Positions 36,765-46,087 of a stretch of 64,000 nt of DNA are shown in pieces. The notes beneath the pieces were generated by a model. That model saw only the letters and a program-made list of their open reading frames with translations, was not told the origin of the DNA and did not search any database. Origin of the DNA: Desulfovibrio sp. (GTDB taxonomy: Bacteria > Desulfobacterota > Desulfovibrionia > Desulfovibrionales > Desulfovibrionaceae); assembly GCA_022839785.1 (NCBI GenBank), contig JALHJW010000008.1:124001-188000 (forward strand). Reading direction: 5' to 3'. Every line of letters begins with the position of its first letter. Within the stretch, counting starts at the first letter, position 1. A program made the translations under genes and the position numbers.

Positions 36765-37646
36765 CTACACCCGCTCGAAGCCCCGGCGGCCGAAGAGCCC
36801 CGAGGGTTTGCAGAAGAGCAGCAGGAGCAGGATCACGAAGGTGAAGGCGTCCTTGTAGGCCGAGGAGAGCAGGCCCGCGGCGAAGGATTCGAGCACGCCC
36901 AGGATCAGCCCGCCCAGGGCCGCGCCGAAGGGGTTGCCCAGGCCGCCCAGCACGGCCGCGGCGAAGCCCTTGAGGCCGAGCATGATGCCCACGTCGTAGG
37001 AGGTCATGGTCAGGGGCGCGAGGATCACGCCGCCCGTGGCCCCCACCGCGGCCGAAATCATGAACGAGAGCAGGACCATGCGGCGCACGCCGATGCCCGC
37101 CAGGAAGGCGGCCTTGCGGTCGAAGGCGCAGGCCAGCATGGCCTTGCCCCAGAGGGTGCGCGAGAAGAAATGCCTGAGCAGCAGGAGCAGGCCGCAGGTG
37201 ATGCAGAGCACCCAGAGCGACTGCGGCTGCACCGCCGCGCCCGCGATGCTGACCGGCGCGCTGCCCGTGAAGGGCGGCAGGGCGTGGGTGTCCTTGCCCA
37301 GCACGATCTGCACGATGCCGCGGACCAGGATGGAGACGCCGATGGTCACGATGACCAGGTTGATCACCGGCGCGTCCTGCACGGGCCGGATGGTCAGCCG
37401 CTCCATGAGCGCGCCGATGAGCAGGGTGGCGAGCACGGCCAGGAGCAGGGCCAGGGGCAGGGGCAGCCCGAGGCCGGAGAGGAAGAAGACCCCGAGCATG
37501 CCGCCGAGCATGACGAACTCGCCCTGGGCGAAGTTCACGATCCCCGTGGTGTTGAAGATGATCGTGAAGCCGAGGGCCGTGAGCCCGTAGGTGCTGCCCA
37601 CGGTGAGGCCCGAAAGCAGGAACTGGAGGTAGTCCGAAAAAGTCAT
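36765..37646 (-). CDS. livH: branched-chain amino acid ABC transporter permease
   Basis: 293 aa, about eight helices; NFAQGEFVMLGGMLGVF and the EAA-like GGLGNPFGAALGGLILG loop match LivH. Four bases before livM. Confidence 0.93.
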   Translation of the reverse strand: MTFSDYLQFLLSGLTVGSTYGLTALGFTIIFNTTGIVNFAQGEFVMLGGMLGVFFLSGLGLPLPLALLLAVLATLLIGALMERLTIRPVQDAPVINLVIVTIGVSILVRGIVQIVLGKDTHALPPFTGSAPVSIAGAAVQPQSLWVLCITCGLLLLLRHFFSRTLWGKAMLACAFDRKAAFLAGIGVRRMVLLSFMISAAVGATGGVILAPLTMTSYDVGIMLGLKGFAAAVLGGLGNPFGAALGGLILGVLESFAAGLLSSAYKDAFTFVILLLLLFCKPSGLFGRRGFERV

Positions 37647-37712
37647 GAACGAGGTTTCCGTCCGGCGTGAAAAAGCGGGGAGCGGGCCCAGGCCCGCCCC
37701 CCGCCGGTTGCG

Positions 37713-38852
37713 CTACTGCAGGATCTTCCAGTCGCCCTTCTCGATGACGACCAGCTCGAAGGCGTCCTTGGACAGGCCGTTGTGGTCCTGGGCCGTGAAG
37801 TTGAACTCCCCGGCCGTGCCCTGGAAGGCCGTGACCTTTTCGAGGCTGGCCCGGATGTCCGCGGGCTTGGCCGATTTGCCGAGTTTCACGGCTTCGGCGA
37901 TGAGCCACAGCGAGTCGTAGGCGTGGCCGCCGAAGGTGGAGACAGGCTGCTTGAACCGCGCCTGGTAGTCGGCCGTGTAGGTCATGAGCACCTTCTTCTG
38001 CGGGTGGGAGGCCGCCACCTGCTCGGCCACGATCAGGCGTCCGGCGGGCAGGACCAGGCCCTCGGCGGCGTCCCCGGCCAGCTCGATGAACTTCTTGGAG
38101 GCCACGCCGTGGCTCATGTACAGGGGCATGGTCAGGCCGAGCTGGAGGCGTCCGCGGGCGATGACCGCGGGGCCGGGGTTGGTGCCCCAGCAGATCACGG
38201 CGTCCGGGTTCTGGGCCTTGATCTTGGTGAGCTGGGCGGTCATGTCCGTGTCTTTGGGGCCGTAGATTTCGTCGGCCGTCAGTTCGAAGCCCTTGGCCGG
38301 AATGAGTTCCTTGAGCACCTCGCGTCCGGCCTGGCCGAAGCCGTCGGACACGGTGATGATGGCCAGCCTCTTCTGGCCCCGGGCCTTGGCCAAGTCGAGC
38401 AGCTTCTCCACGGCGTGGCGGTCCGAAGGGGCCACCTTGAAGACCCAGGGGTCCACCGGGGAGGTGATCTTCTCGGCGGCGGAGCAGGAGATCAGGGGGA
38501 CCTCGGCCTTGGCGAACTTGCCCATGACGGCCAGGGTGTTGCCCGAGGTGGTGGGGCCGATGACCGCGACCACGCCGTCCTTCTTGAGCAGCTTGTCCAC
38601 GGCCAGCACGGCCTTGTTCACGTCGGTCTCGTCGTCGTAGACCACCAGCTCCACGGGACGGCCGAGCAGGCCGCCCGCGGCGTTCATCTCGTCCACCACC
38701 ATCTGGGCGGTGTTGCGTTCGGGTTCGCCCAGGAAGGAGGCCGGGCCGGTGACGGAAAAGACCGCGCCGATCTTGATCGGCTCGGCCGCCGCGGCACATG
38801 CGGCCGCGGCCAGGACGAGGCACAGGGACAGCAGGAGGGAAACGCGTTTCAT
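37713..38852 (-). CDS. livK: branched-chain amino acid/amide-binding periplasmic protein (copy 2)
   Basis: 379 aa from the ATG at 38852, with a signal peptide ending AACAAAAEP. Begins EPIKIGAVFSVTGPASFLGEPERNTAQM and keeps the long CSAAEKIT...DRHAVEKL pattern of the neighbouring copy. The two proteins are clearly paralogous throughout their length. Lies 66 bp upstream of livH. Confidence 0.93.
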   Translation of the reverse strand: MKRVSLLLSLCLVLAAAACAAAAEPIKIGAVFSVTGPASFLGEPERNTAQMVVDEMNAAGGLLGRPVELVVYDDETDVNKAVLAVDKLLKKDGVVAVIGPTTSGNTLAVMGKFAKAEVPLISCSAAEKITSPVDPWVFKVAPSDRHAVEKLLDLAKARGQKRLAIITVSDGFGQAGREVLKELIPAKGFELTADEIYGPKDTDMTAQLTKIKAQNPDAVICWGTNPGPAVIARGRLQLGLTMPLYMSHGVASKKFIELAGDAAEGLVLPAGRLIVAEQVAASHPQKKVLMTYTADYQARFKQPVSTFGGHAYDSLWLIAEAVKLGKSAKPADIRASLEKVTAFQGTAGEFNFTAQDHNGLSKDAFELVVIEKGDWKILQ

Positions 38853-38889
38853 GGTCTTTCTCCCGTGCGGCGGTTCGCGCAAGGCGCGG

Positions 38890-40029
38890 TTACTGCACCA
38901 GCTTCCAGTCGCCCTTCTCGATGACCACCATCTCGAAGGCGTCCTTGGTCAGGCCGTTGTGATCCTGGGCCGAGAAGCTGAACTGGCCCGTGGTCGCCCA
39001 GTAGCCCGTGGTCTTCTCGATGTTCGCGCGGATGTCCGCAGGCTTGGCGGACTGGCCCGCCTTGATGGCCTCGACGACCAGCATCAGGGCGTCGTAGGCG
39101 TAGCCGCCGAAGGAGGAGACGGGCGTTTTGAAGCGCGCCTCGTAGTCGGCCACGTATTCCTTGAGCAGGGCCTTCTGGGGGTGGGCGTCGGGCAGCTGCT
39201 CCACGACCACCAGGCGTCCGGCGGGCAGGATCAGGCCCTCGGCCGCGTCCCCGGCCAGCTCGATGAACTTCTTGGAGGCCACGCCGTGGCTCATGTAGAG
39301 CGGCACCGTGAGGCCGAGCTGCACGCGTCCGCGGGCGATGACCGCGGGGCCGGGGTTGGTGCCCCAGCAGATCACGGCGTCCGGGCTCTGGGCCTTGATC
39401 TTGGTGAGCTGGGCGGTCATGTCCGTGTCCTTGGGACCGTAGACCTCGTCGGCCACGAGGGTGAAGCCCCTGGCCGGGACAAGCTCCTTGAGCACCTCGC
39501 GTCCGGCCTGGCCGTAGCCGTCGGACACGGTGATCACGGCGATCTTCTTGTAGCCCTTGGCCGCGGCGTGTTCGAGAATCTTCTCCACGGCGTGGCGGTC
39601 GGACTGGGGCGTCTTGAAGACCCAGGGGTTCACGGGCGTGGTGATCTTCTCGGCCGCGGCGCAGGAGACCAGGGGCACGTCGGCCTTGTCCAGCTTGGCC
39701 ATCACGGCCAGGGTGTTGCCGGAGATGGAGGGACCGATGATGGCCGCCACGCGGTCCTTCTTGACCAGCTTGTCGGCCGCGAGCACGGCCTTGTTCACGT
39801 CGGACTCGTCGTCGTAGATCACGACTTCGATCTTGCCGCCGAGCACTCCGCCTGCGGCGTTGATCTGGTCCTGCAGCAGGAGGGCGGTGTTGCGTTCCGG
39901 CTCGCCTAGGAAGGAAGCCGGCCCGGTCACGGAAAAGATGGCGCCGATCTTGATGGGGTCGGCGGCGTGACAGGGGGCCGCGAGCAGGGTCGCGGCGGCC
40001 AGGGCCAGGAACAGAACGGCGGCGCGCAT
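38890..40029 (-). CDS. branched-chain amino acid/amide-binding periplasmic protein (copy 1)
   Basis: 379 aa with a signal peptide (MRAAVLFLALAAATLLAAPCHA). Shares long identical stretches with the next gene (FSVTGPASFLGEPERNTA, GPKDTDMTAQLTKIKAQ, LYMSHGVASKKFIELAGDA), so the pair arose by a recent tandem duplication. First gene of the liv-paaK operon. Confidence 0.93.
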   Translation of the reverse strand: MRAAVLFLALAAATLLAAPCHAADPIKIGAIFSVTGPASFLGEPERNTALLLQDQINAAGGVLGGKIEVVIYDDESDVNKAVLAADKLVKKDRVAAIIGPSISGNTLAVMAKLDKADVPLVSCAAAEKITTPVNPWVFKTPQSDRHAVEKILEHAAAKGYKKIAVITVSDGYGQAGREVLKELVPARGFTLVADEVYGPKDTDMTAQLTKIKAQSPDAVICWGTNPGPAVIARGRVQLGLTVPLYMSHGVASKKFIELAGDAAEGLILPAGRLVVVEQLPDAHPQKALLKEYVADYEARFKTPVSSFGGYAYDALMLVVEAIKAGQSAKPADIRANIEKTTGYWATTGQFSFSAQDHNGLTKDAFEMVVIEKGDWKLVQ

Positions 40030-40334
40030 GGCTTCCTCCCGTTTGGAGGTTTGACGGCAGGCCCCGAAATGGGGCCCGGGCCTCGTTATGGACGGAACCG
40101 GCCCGAGGTCGCAGGCGATGTTTGGCGAACGGTCGCCCGATCGCGGCAGGCGGCCCGGCGGACAGGTCCCGCCGGGTTATCCCAAAATCCGGGCAAAGTC
40201 CACGAGAATGCGAACCCTGAACCGACGCGGCCCGACGGCGCGCCTGACCGGGAAGGATCTGCGGGGCGGTGGCTGAACACGGCTGCGGCCCCGCCCGGAT
40301 TCTTCGGCGCGCCGGGCGAAAGATGCGCGGCGGT
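40030..40334. other. 305-bp spacer upstream of the liv operon
   Basis: No gene seen. A 6-bp hairpin GGCCCC-GAAAT-GGGGCC (40060-40076) lies in what should be the operon leader, close before the first gene. A defined promoter could not be fixed; the right half also serves as the 3' end of the MFS gene. Confidence 0.5.
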
Positions 40335-41489
40335 TCAGGCCGCGCCGCCCTCCCGGGCGCGCCGCAGCTGCCCGGGAATGAACTGGCAGGCGGTCAGGGA
40401 GCAGAGCGCGAGCCCGGTCGCGGCCAGGAAGACGATGCGGTAGTCCGTCATCCAGGCCAGGCCGCCCAGGGCCGGGATGAGCACGGCCGCGATGTGGTTG
40501 ATGGTGAAGCCCACGGCCATGGTCGGCGCGATGTCGCCCGGCTGGCTGATCTTCTGGAAGAAGGTGTTGATGGACATGGCGAAGTTGAAGACGAGGTTGT
40601 CCAGGATGTACATGGCCGCGGCCAGGAATTTGCTCTCGGTGAAGGCGTAGACCAGGAAGACGACGAAGAGGGTGGCGTATTCGAGGGTCAGGAGCCTGCG
40701 CTCGCCGTAGCGGTTGACCGCCCGGCCGATGAGGGGGTTGGCGGCCCAGTTGACCAGGTTGTTGACCACGAAGAGGGCCGTGATCTCGCGCACGGAAAAG
40801 CCGAAACGCTGCACCATGAGCAGCACGGCGAAGGCGATGAAGATCTGCCGCCGCGCGCCCGACAGGAAGGTGAGCAGATAGTAGAGCCAGTAGCGGCGGC
40901 GCAGGACCATGCGCTTGCGCTGCGGCGGCAGGTCCGCCCGGCTCGGGTCCATGCGCAGCCCGGCCAGGGCGAGCAGGACCACGACTCCGCCCAGGCAGCC
41001 GTAGAGCGCGGGGTAGCCCAGGTAGGGGGCTGCGAACCAGATGGCCGCGCCCACGGCGATGTTCGTGGCCGCAGCCACGGAGCGCAGGCGGCCGAGGACC
41101 AGGGGGACCGTGGCGCGGTCGAAGTACTGCAGGGTCAGGGACTGGTTCACGGTCTCGAAGTAGTGGAAGCCGAAGGACATGAGCAGGGTGGTGGCGAGCA
41201 GCCCTGGAAAGGAGGGGAAGAGGCCGGTGCAGCCCACGCCCACGCCGAGGAGGAGCACGGAGAGCACGCCCAGCCGGTGCTCGCGCACGAGGAGCAGGAG
41301 CCAGACCACGAACAGGGCCAGGAAGCCAGGCACCTCGCGCACGGACTGGATGACGCCCACGTGCAGGCCGTCCAGCCCCGCGGCCTCCACGGCGAAGTTG
41401 TTGAACAGCGTGCTCCAGCCCTGCAGTCCGGCCACCGCGGCCACGGAGAGCAGGATCAGGAAGAGGAGCATGCGGCGCGATTCGTTCAT
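40335..41489 (-). CDS. MFS transporter
   Basis: 384 aa with about 11-12 membrane helices (first: RRMLLFLILLSVAAVAGLQGW). SVREVPGFLALF and YGERRLLTLEYATLF are loops of the major-facilitator type. Substrate not readable. The ATG at 41489 is preferred over a long upstream extension lacking membrane character. Confidence 0.87.
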   Translation of the reverse strand: MNESRRMLLFLILLSVAAVAGLQGWSTLFNNFAVEAAGLDGLHVGVIQSVREVPGFLALFVVWLLLLVREHRLGVLSVLLLGVGVGCTGLFPSFPGLLATTLLMSFGFHYFETVNQSLTLQYFDRATVPLVLGRLRSVAAATNIAVGAAIWFAAPYLGYPALYGCLGGVVVLLALAGLRMDPSRADLPPQRKRMVLRRRYWLYYLLTFLSGARRQIFIAFAVLLMVQRFGFSVREITALFVVNNLVNWAANPLIGRAVNRYGERRLLTLEYATLFVVFLVYAFTESKFLAAAMYILDNLVFNFAMSINTFFQKISQPGDIAPTMAVGFTINHIAAVLIPALGGLAWMTDYRIVFLAATGLALCSLTACQFIPGQLRRAREGGAA

Positions 41490-41655
41490 GGCTGTCGCTC
41501 CAAAGGGGTGCGGCGCGGGGCTGCGGGGGCGCTGGTCGCGGCGGGCGGGTTGACGGCGGGGGGCTTGGGGTGCATCAGGGCCTCTGGCTGCGTCCGGATG
41601 ACGCGCGGATCGGCCGTGCATACCCGGAGCGGGCTCGCGAGGCAACGGCAAAGAC

Positions 41656-42378
41656 ATGGATGCGGACGCGAAGGACAGGGAAGGAGCGCCGGACTGGCGG
41701 CTCAAGGTCAGCCCGCGCGCCCGGCGCGTGACGTTGCGGCTGTCCATGGCCGAGGGGCTGTGCGTGGTCGTGCCGCGCGGCTTCGATGCGCGCCGCGCCC
41801 CGGCCATAGTGGCCGAGCGCGCCGACTGGATCGCCCGCCACATGGCCCGGATGACGGCCCGCTACGGCCGCGCGCCGGGCGTCCCGCCGTCTCTGCCCGG
41901 GGGGCTCGATCTGCGCGCCTGCGGCGAGATCTGGCCGCTCGACGTCTGCCCCGGCCCGGGGCGGCCGCGCCTCGTGCAGAACGCCGGACGGCTCCTTCTT
42001 GCGGGCGCGGAGGAGGCGGAGGCGCGGCGCGAACTGCTGCTCGGATTCCTGCGCCGCCGGGCCGCGGCTGTGCTGCCGCCGCTGCTTCGGGAGTTGGCCG
42101 CGGCGGCGGGCGAGCGCGTGGGCGCGGTGACGGTGCGCAACCAGAAGACCCGTTGGGCGAGCTGCTCCTCGCGCGGAACGATCAACTGCAACTGCCGCCT
42201 GCTCTTCCTGCCGCCCGGTCTGACGCGCTACGTGCTGCTGCACGAGCTGGCCCACCTCCGGCACATGGACCATTCCCCGGCCTTCTGGGGGCGCGTGGCC
42301 GAACTCGATCCAGACTGGCGCGGCCACGAACGGGAACTCGGCCGGGCCGGGCCTCTGGTCCCGCCCTTCCTGGCCTGA
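41656..42378 (+). CDS. YgjP-type (SprT-like) zinc metallopeptidase
   Basis: 240 aa. His196-Glu197-x2-His200 (HELAHLRHMDHSPAFW) with His206 as the third ligand, and upstream TRWASCSSRGTINCNCRLLF, the hallmark of the DUF45/YgjP family. Cytoplasmic. Some family members process DNA-protein or protein substrates; role here unknown. Confidence 0.9.
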   Translation: MDADAKDREGAPDWRLKVSPRARRVTLRLSMAEGLCVVVPRGFDARRAPAIVAERADWIARHMARMTARYGRAPGVPPSLPGGLDLRACGEIWPLDVCPGPGRPRLVQNAGRLLLAGAEEAEARRELLLGFLRRRAAAVLPPLLRELAAAAGERVGAVTVRNQKTRWASCSSRGTINCNCRLLFLPPGLTRYVLLHELAHLRHMDHSPAFWGRVAELDPDWRGHERELGRAGPLVPPFLA

Positions 42379-42450
42379 ACGAGGTTTCCTTCGCCTGCCG
42401 CATCTGGTAGGGGTGAGTCGCAGGAACCGCAGAACCGGAGCCCTGGCGCC

Positions 42451-42960
42451 ATGCACGCACACCGCCTTCTTCCCCTTCTCGCCGCGGCGGCCCTCGCCGT
42501 CCTCCTCGCCGGCTGCTCCCAGATGAGCGTCCGCCACCTGGACCGCGCTCCCTGGAGCACGGGCGGCAACGAGACCCTGAGCCTCAAGTTCTGGCGCTTT
42601 GAATACGCCGTCGAACCCCAGGCCGACCGTTTCCGCATCACCGGCCGGGCCTATCCCGTGAAGGAGACCCTGCCCGAATGGGTGGACTGGATCGACGAGC
42701 TGTGGATGGCCGCGTACATCTCGGACGCGTCCGGCAAGGTTCTGGCGGACGATCTGCACGTCTATCTGCCCGGCCCGCTCGACGCGGCCAAGGGCGTGCC
42801 CATAGACTTCACGCTCAAGCCCGGCCGGATCGAGGACGGCAGGCTGTTCCTGACCTTCGGCTACCGCATGGCCCTGGGCCGCGGGAAGTCGAGCGGCGCG
42901 GCCCCCGACCCGAACCGGCGGCAGTTCTTCGCCAACGAGAGGGCCGTGGAAATCTTCTAG
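42451..42960 (+). CDS. lipoprotein of unknown function
   Basis: 169 aa with a lipobox (LLAGCSQ; Cys at residue 22). The mature part is beta-rich with many aromatic residues and ends in FFANERAVEIF. No family recognised. 38 bp before the flavin reductase gene, same strand. Confidence 0.8.
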   Translation: MHAHRLLPLLAAAALAVLLAGCSQMSVRHLDRAPWSTGGNETLSLKFWRFEYAVEPQADRFRITGRAYPVKETLPEWVDWIDELWMAAYISDASGKVLADDLHVYLPGPLDAAKGVPIDFTLKPGRIEDGRLFLTFGYRMALGRGKSSGAAPDPNRRQFFANERAVEIF

Positions 42961-42998
42961 CTGTGGCGGCCGCCCCGCCAGACCCCGCGGAGGAACCG

Positions 42999-43580
42999 AT
43001 GAAGAAGATGCAGATGGGGCCAGCGCCCCTGCTCTATCCCATGCCCGTGATGCTGGTGGGGGCCATGGTCGACGGCCGCCCTAACTTCATGACCGCGGTC
43101 TGGGGAGGCATCGCCAACCAGACTCCGCCCATGCTCTCCGTGGCCGTGCGCGAGTCGCGCCAGACCATGCGCGGCATCCGCCAGGAACGGGCCTTCTCGG
43201 TCAACGTGCCGCCCGCCTCCCTGGTGGCCGAGGTGGACTATTGCGGCATCGTCAGCGGCTCCAGCGAGGACAAGGTCCGGACCTGCGGCTTCGACATCTT
43301 CTTCGGCCGCCTGGGCGAGGCGCCGCTCATCAGTCAGTGCCCCCTGTGCCTGGAATGCCGGGTGGAGCGGACCATCGAACTGGGCACCCACGTACTGGTG
43401 CTGGGCGAGATCATGGAGAGCCACGTCAGCGAGGCGTGCGTCACCGACGGCCTGCCCGACCCGGTGAAGATGGACCCGCTGCTCTACCTCTCGGGAGTGT
43501 CCAAGTGCTACGCCAGGCTCGGCGAGATCGTGGGCCCGGCCTTCTCCGCGGGCCTTCGGCTCAAGAAGGGAGATGGATGA
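42999..43580 (+). CDS. flavin reductase (FMN-binding) family protein
   Basis: 193 aa. The FMN-binding split-barrel pattern is evident: PMPVMLVGAMVDGRPNFMTAVWGGIANQTPPMLSVAV and FSVNVPPASLVAEVDYCG. Several Cys (QCPLCLEC) may bind metal. The ATG follows CGGAGG. Overlaps the regulator gene by ATGA, which suggests that they act together. Confidence 0.88.
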   Translation: MKKMQMGPAPLLYPMPVMLVGAMVDGRPNFMTAVWGGIANQTPPMLSVAVRESRQTMRGIRQERAFSVNVPPASLVAEVDYCGIVSGSSEDKVRTCGFDIFFGRLGEAPLISQCPLCLECRVERTIELGTHVLVLGEIMESHVSEACVTDGLPDPVKMDPLLYLSGVSKCYARLGEIVGPAFSAGLRLKKGDG

Positions 43581-44203
43581 AGGGATTCCAGGTCAGGACC
43601 TTTATCAAGGGGCAGGTCATCTTCCGCGAGGACGAGGCCGGGGAGGTCGCCTTCGTCCTGACCGAGGGCAAGGTGGAGATCGCCTCCCGCGTGGAGGGCC
43701 GTAAGAAGGTCCTGGCCGTGCTCGAACCGGTCAACGTGCTGGGCGAGATGGCCCTGGTGCAGGAGGGCGGAAAACGCACGGCCACGGCCACTTGCCTTGA
43801 GGACTGCAGGCTCGTGGGCGTGACCCGCGAAAGTTTTCAGAAATTTTTGGAGCAGTCTCCGCCCTTCATCTCCGCCCTGGTCAACGTGCTCGTGCAGCGG
43901 CTGCGCGCGGCCACGAAGCTGGCCCTGCGCGCGGCCAACCCGGTGCAATCCCTGCTGTTGAACATTCACTTCCTGCACAGGAACGGCCAGACCGCCATTC
44001 CCCTGGACGACCTGTGCGCCACCATGGGGTGCTTTCTGATGCAGGATCCGGGGGAACTCGAAAGAAAACTCGCCGAACTGGCCGCGGAGGGCTGGATTTC
44101 CATCGCGGGCGAGGCCGGGAAGCGCACCGTGTCCGTGGCCGACGCCGGGCGTCTGGCGCGCTTCGACAACAGCTGCCGCGCCTCGGTGGGCGGCCGGGAA
44201 TAG
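43577..44203 (+). CDS. CRP/FNR-type cyclic-nucleotide-binding regulator, DNA-binding part doubtful
   Basis: 208 aa. The cNMP-binding beta barrel is clear (FIKGQVIFREDEAGEVAFVLTEGKVEIA...VLGEMALV). The C-terminal part (PLDDLCATMGCFLMQDPGELERKLAELAAEGWISI) has winged-helix-like spacing, but an ordinary recognition helix is not obvious. Effector unknown. Preceded by AAGGGAG within the flavin reductase end. Confidence 0.82.
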   Translation: MKGFQVRTFIKGQVIFREDEAGEVAFVLTEGKVEIASRVEGRKKVLAVLEPVNVLGEMALVQEGGKRTATATCLEDCRLVGVTRESFQKFLEQSPPFISALVNVLVQRLRAATKLALRAANPVQSLLLNIHFLHRNGQTAIPLDDLCATMGCFLMQDPGELERKLAELAAEGWISIAGEAGKRTVSVADAGRLARFDNSCRASVGGRE

Positions 44204-44218
44204 GCGGGACCGTTCCTC

Positions 44219-45898
44219 TCAGCCGCCCAGCAGGCCCTCGATCCTCGCCATCAGCCGCGGACTGACGCGGCGTGCCGAGCCGAAGTCCAGGGCCAGTTCC
44301 AGTCCCGGCACGAAGCATTTGGCGACGGGAATGCCGAGATCCTCCCGCGTCAGGTCCACGTAGACGGGCTCGAATCCGTGGCGGGCCAAGACCTCCTCCA
44401 GCAGGGCGAGGTCGTGGTCTGGATGGCCTGTGGCATGGCTGGGCAATTCCTCCAGGCGCCTGACGGGCAGCTCTTCGGGCCAGGGACGGGTGGCCGGGCC
44501 GCCGGGATAGGGATGCATGGTTTCCAGCATGGCCGAGAGCGCGGCCCTGGGGCCGGAGAGCGAACAGGCCGTGCCCTTGACCACCGCGCCCTCCTGCGTG
44601 ACCACGAAGGCCTTGTAGCAGGGCACGCCGAATTCCGTGGCGATATCCTGGAACGCCACATGCATGCCCTGCGCCTCGTAGTCGGCCAGGAGCTTCGCGA
44701 CCTCCGGGGCGTCGGCCGCGAGGCGGAAGCAGCGGGACGGATCGAAGAGCCCCAGGGCCTCGGCGTCGCGCTCCAGCACCTCGCACAGGGCCGCGACCCT
44801 GGCTTGGCTCACGGTCATTCCCGAGGCCAGGCCGGTGGAGTCGAGGGAGGAATAGAGCCCCGGCTCGTCCAGGTTGCAGAAGAGGAAAACGAGCTGCGGC
44901 GGCACGAGCACGGGCCGTCCGTCCGGGGCCTCGCCCTCCATCCAGTAGAGCATCTGCCCGGCGTAGGGCGCGTCCGGGGCCAGGGCGTCCAGGTCCAGGG
45001 TTTCGCGTCCCTCGCTACGCAGCTCGTCCGCCCCCCCGATCTCCAGGGCATAGGGCCGGGCGCGGCCGAGCACGCCGTCCAGGCCGAAATCCGCATAGCT
45101 GCAGACGCGCTCCGCGATCTCCATGTACAGCGAGGCCCGGGCCGCATCGAGGGTCAGGCCCTTGCCGTAGCTGATCTGCACGCCTTCCATCGCGTAGTCC
45201 AGGCCGCCGTTTTGCACCCGCACGGCCATGTTCCAGCGCCGCATCAGGGCGATGGGCGAAAGCGAGGCGGTGTGGCGCTGCTCCACGTCGTTGAAGACCT
45301 CGTCGAGGGTCCCCAGGCGGGAAAGCGCGTGGCGGAAGACCTCTCCTGCCGGGGGGAGGTCCGCCGGGGCGGGAAGCCCGCCGCCGAAGCGTTCGGCGAA
45401 GACGGCCGCGGCCGTGTCCGGGCTCCTGGGCGTGGCGGGCTGGGCCACGCGGGGCAGGCCGCGGCAGATGGCCCTAGGCAGGGGGTCGTGGCGCACGATG
45501 TTGTCCTCGACCAGCCGCAGCCACTGGCGGTGCTCCTCGCGGTCGGGCCTGAGCGCGGCGGGGATGAGGGGCAGGGGCGAGAATCGCGCCAGGCCGGGCA
45601 GGTCCAACCCCTCGAAGAGGCGTTGGAACTGCGCATACTCCGGGTGCATGAGGCAGGCCTCGTAGAGGAGGGCCTGGAACGGCGGCGGGTCCTCGGCCAC
45701 GGCGCGCGCGCACAGGCCGTGGAACTCCTCCTGGCCGAGCTTCTCCAGCATGGAGAGCAGGAAGCGGCGCATGAATTCGTCGTTCTGATGCGCCTTGATG
45801 TAGGCGATGGCCTGGGCCGGGGTGGCGACGCCGCCCGGCACGGCGGCGAAGTAGCCCACTCCGGCGGCCGTGGATTCGCGTTGCAGGGTGTAGCGCAT
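44219..45898 (-). CDS. YcaO-domain protein, stand-alone
   Basis: 559 aa. The YcaO-type ATP-binding pattern appears twice: DAARASLYMEIAERVCSYA and TGLASGMTVSQARVAALCEVLERDAEAL. About 190 N-terminal residues are of unknown fold. YcaO enzymes activate backbone amides with ATP (azoline or thioamide formation); E. coli YcaO instead assists RimO. No precursor peptide or cyclodehydratase partner lies nearby, so a housekeeping role is more likely. Confidence 0.88.
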   Translation of the reverse strand: MRYTLQRESTAAGVGYFAAVPGGVATPAQAIAYIKAHQNDEFMRRFLLSMLEKLGQEEFHGLCARAVAEDPPPFQALLYEACLMHPEYAQFQRLFEGLDLPGLARFSPLPLIPAALRPDREEHRQWLRLVEDNIVRHDPLPRAICRGLPRVAQPATPRSPDTAAAVFAERFGGGLPAPADLPPAGEVFRHALSRLGTLDEVFNDVEQRHTASLSPIALMRRWNMAVRVQNGGLDYAMEGVQISYGKGLTLDAARASLYMEIAERVCSYADFGLDGVLGRARPYALEIGGADELRSEGRETLDLDALAPDAPYAGQMLYWMEGEAPDGRPVLVPPQLVFLFCNLDEPGLYSSLDSTGLASGMTVSQARVAALCEVLERDAEALGLFDPSRCFRLAADAPEVAKLLADYEAQGMHVAFQDIATEFGVPCYKAFVVTQEGAVVKGTACSLSGPRAALSAMLETMHPYPGGPATRPWPEELPVRRLEELPSHATGHPDHDLALLEEVLARHGFEPVYVDLTREDLGIPVAKCFVPGLELALDFGSARRVSPRLMARIEGLLGG

Positions 45899-46087
45899 GG
45901 TTGTGCGGGCCGTCGGCCCTTCCTCCTTGTGCGGCGTCGGACTGGCCCGGCGCGCGCCGGGCAGGCACAGGCCTACTCCGCTTCGGCTTCGGCTTCAAGG
46001 GACCTTGAAAGGGGGGAAATTGCCCCGGAGGCGGAAGGAGCGTGGCCGCACTTGGCGCTACGGGCCGGATGGAGTACAGGGGCCGGG

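Noticed and set aside
45899..46087. RiPP precursor peptide near the YcaO gene
   Set aside because: No short frame with ribosome site and Cys/Ser/Thr-rich core was found in the spacer.
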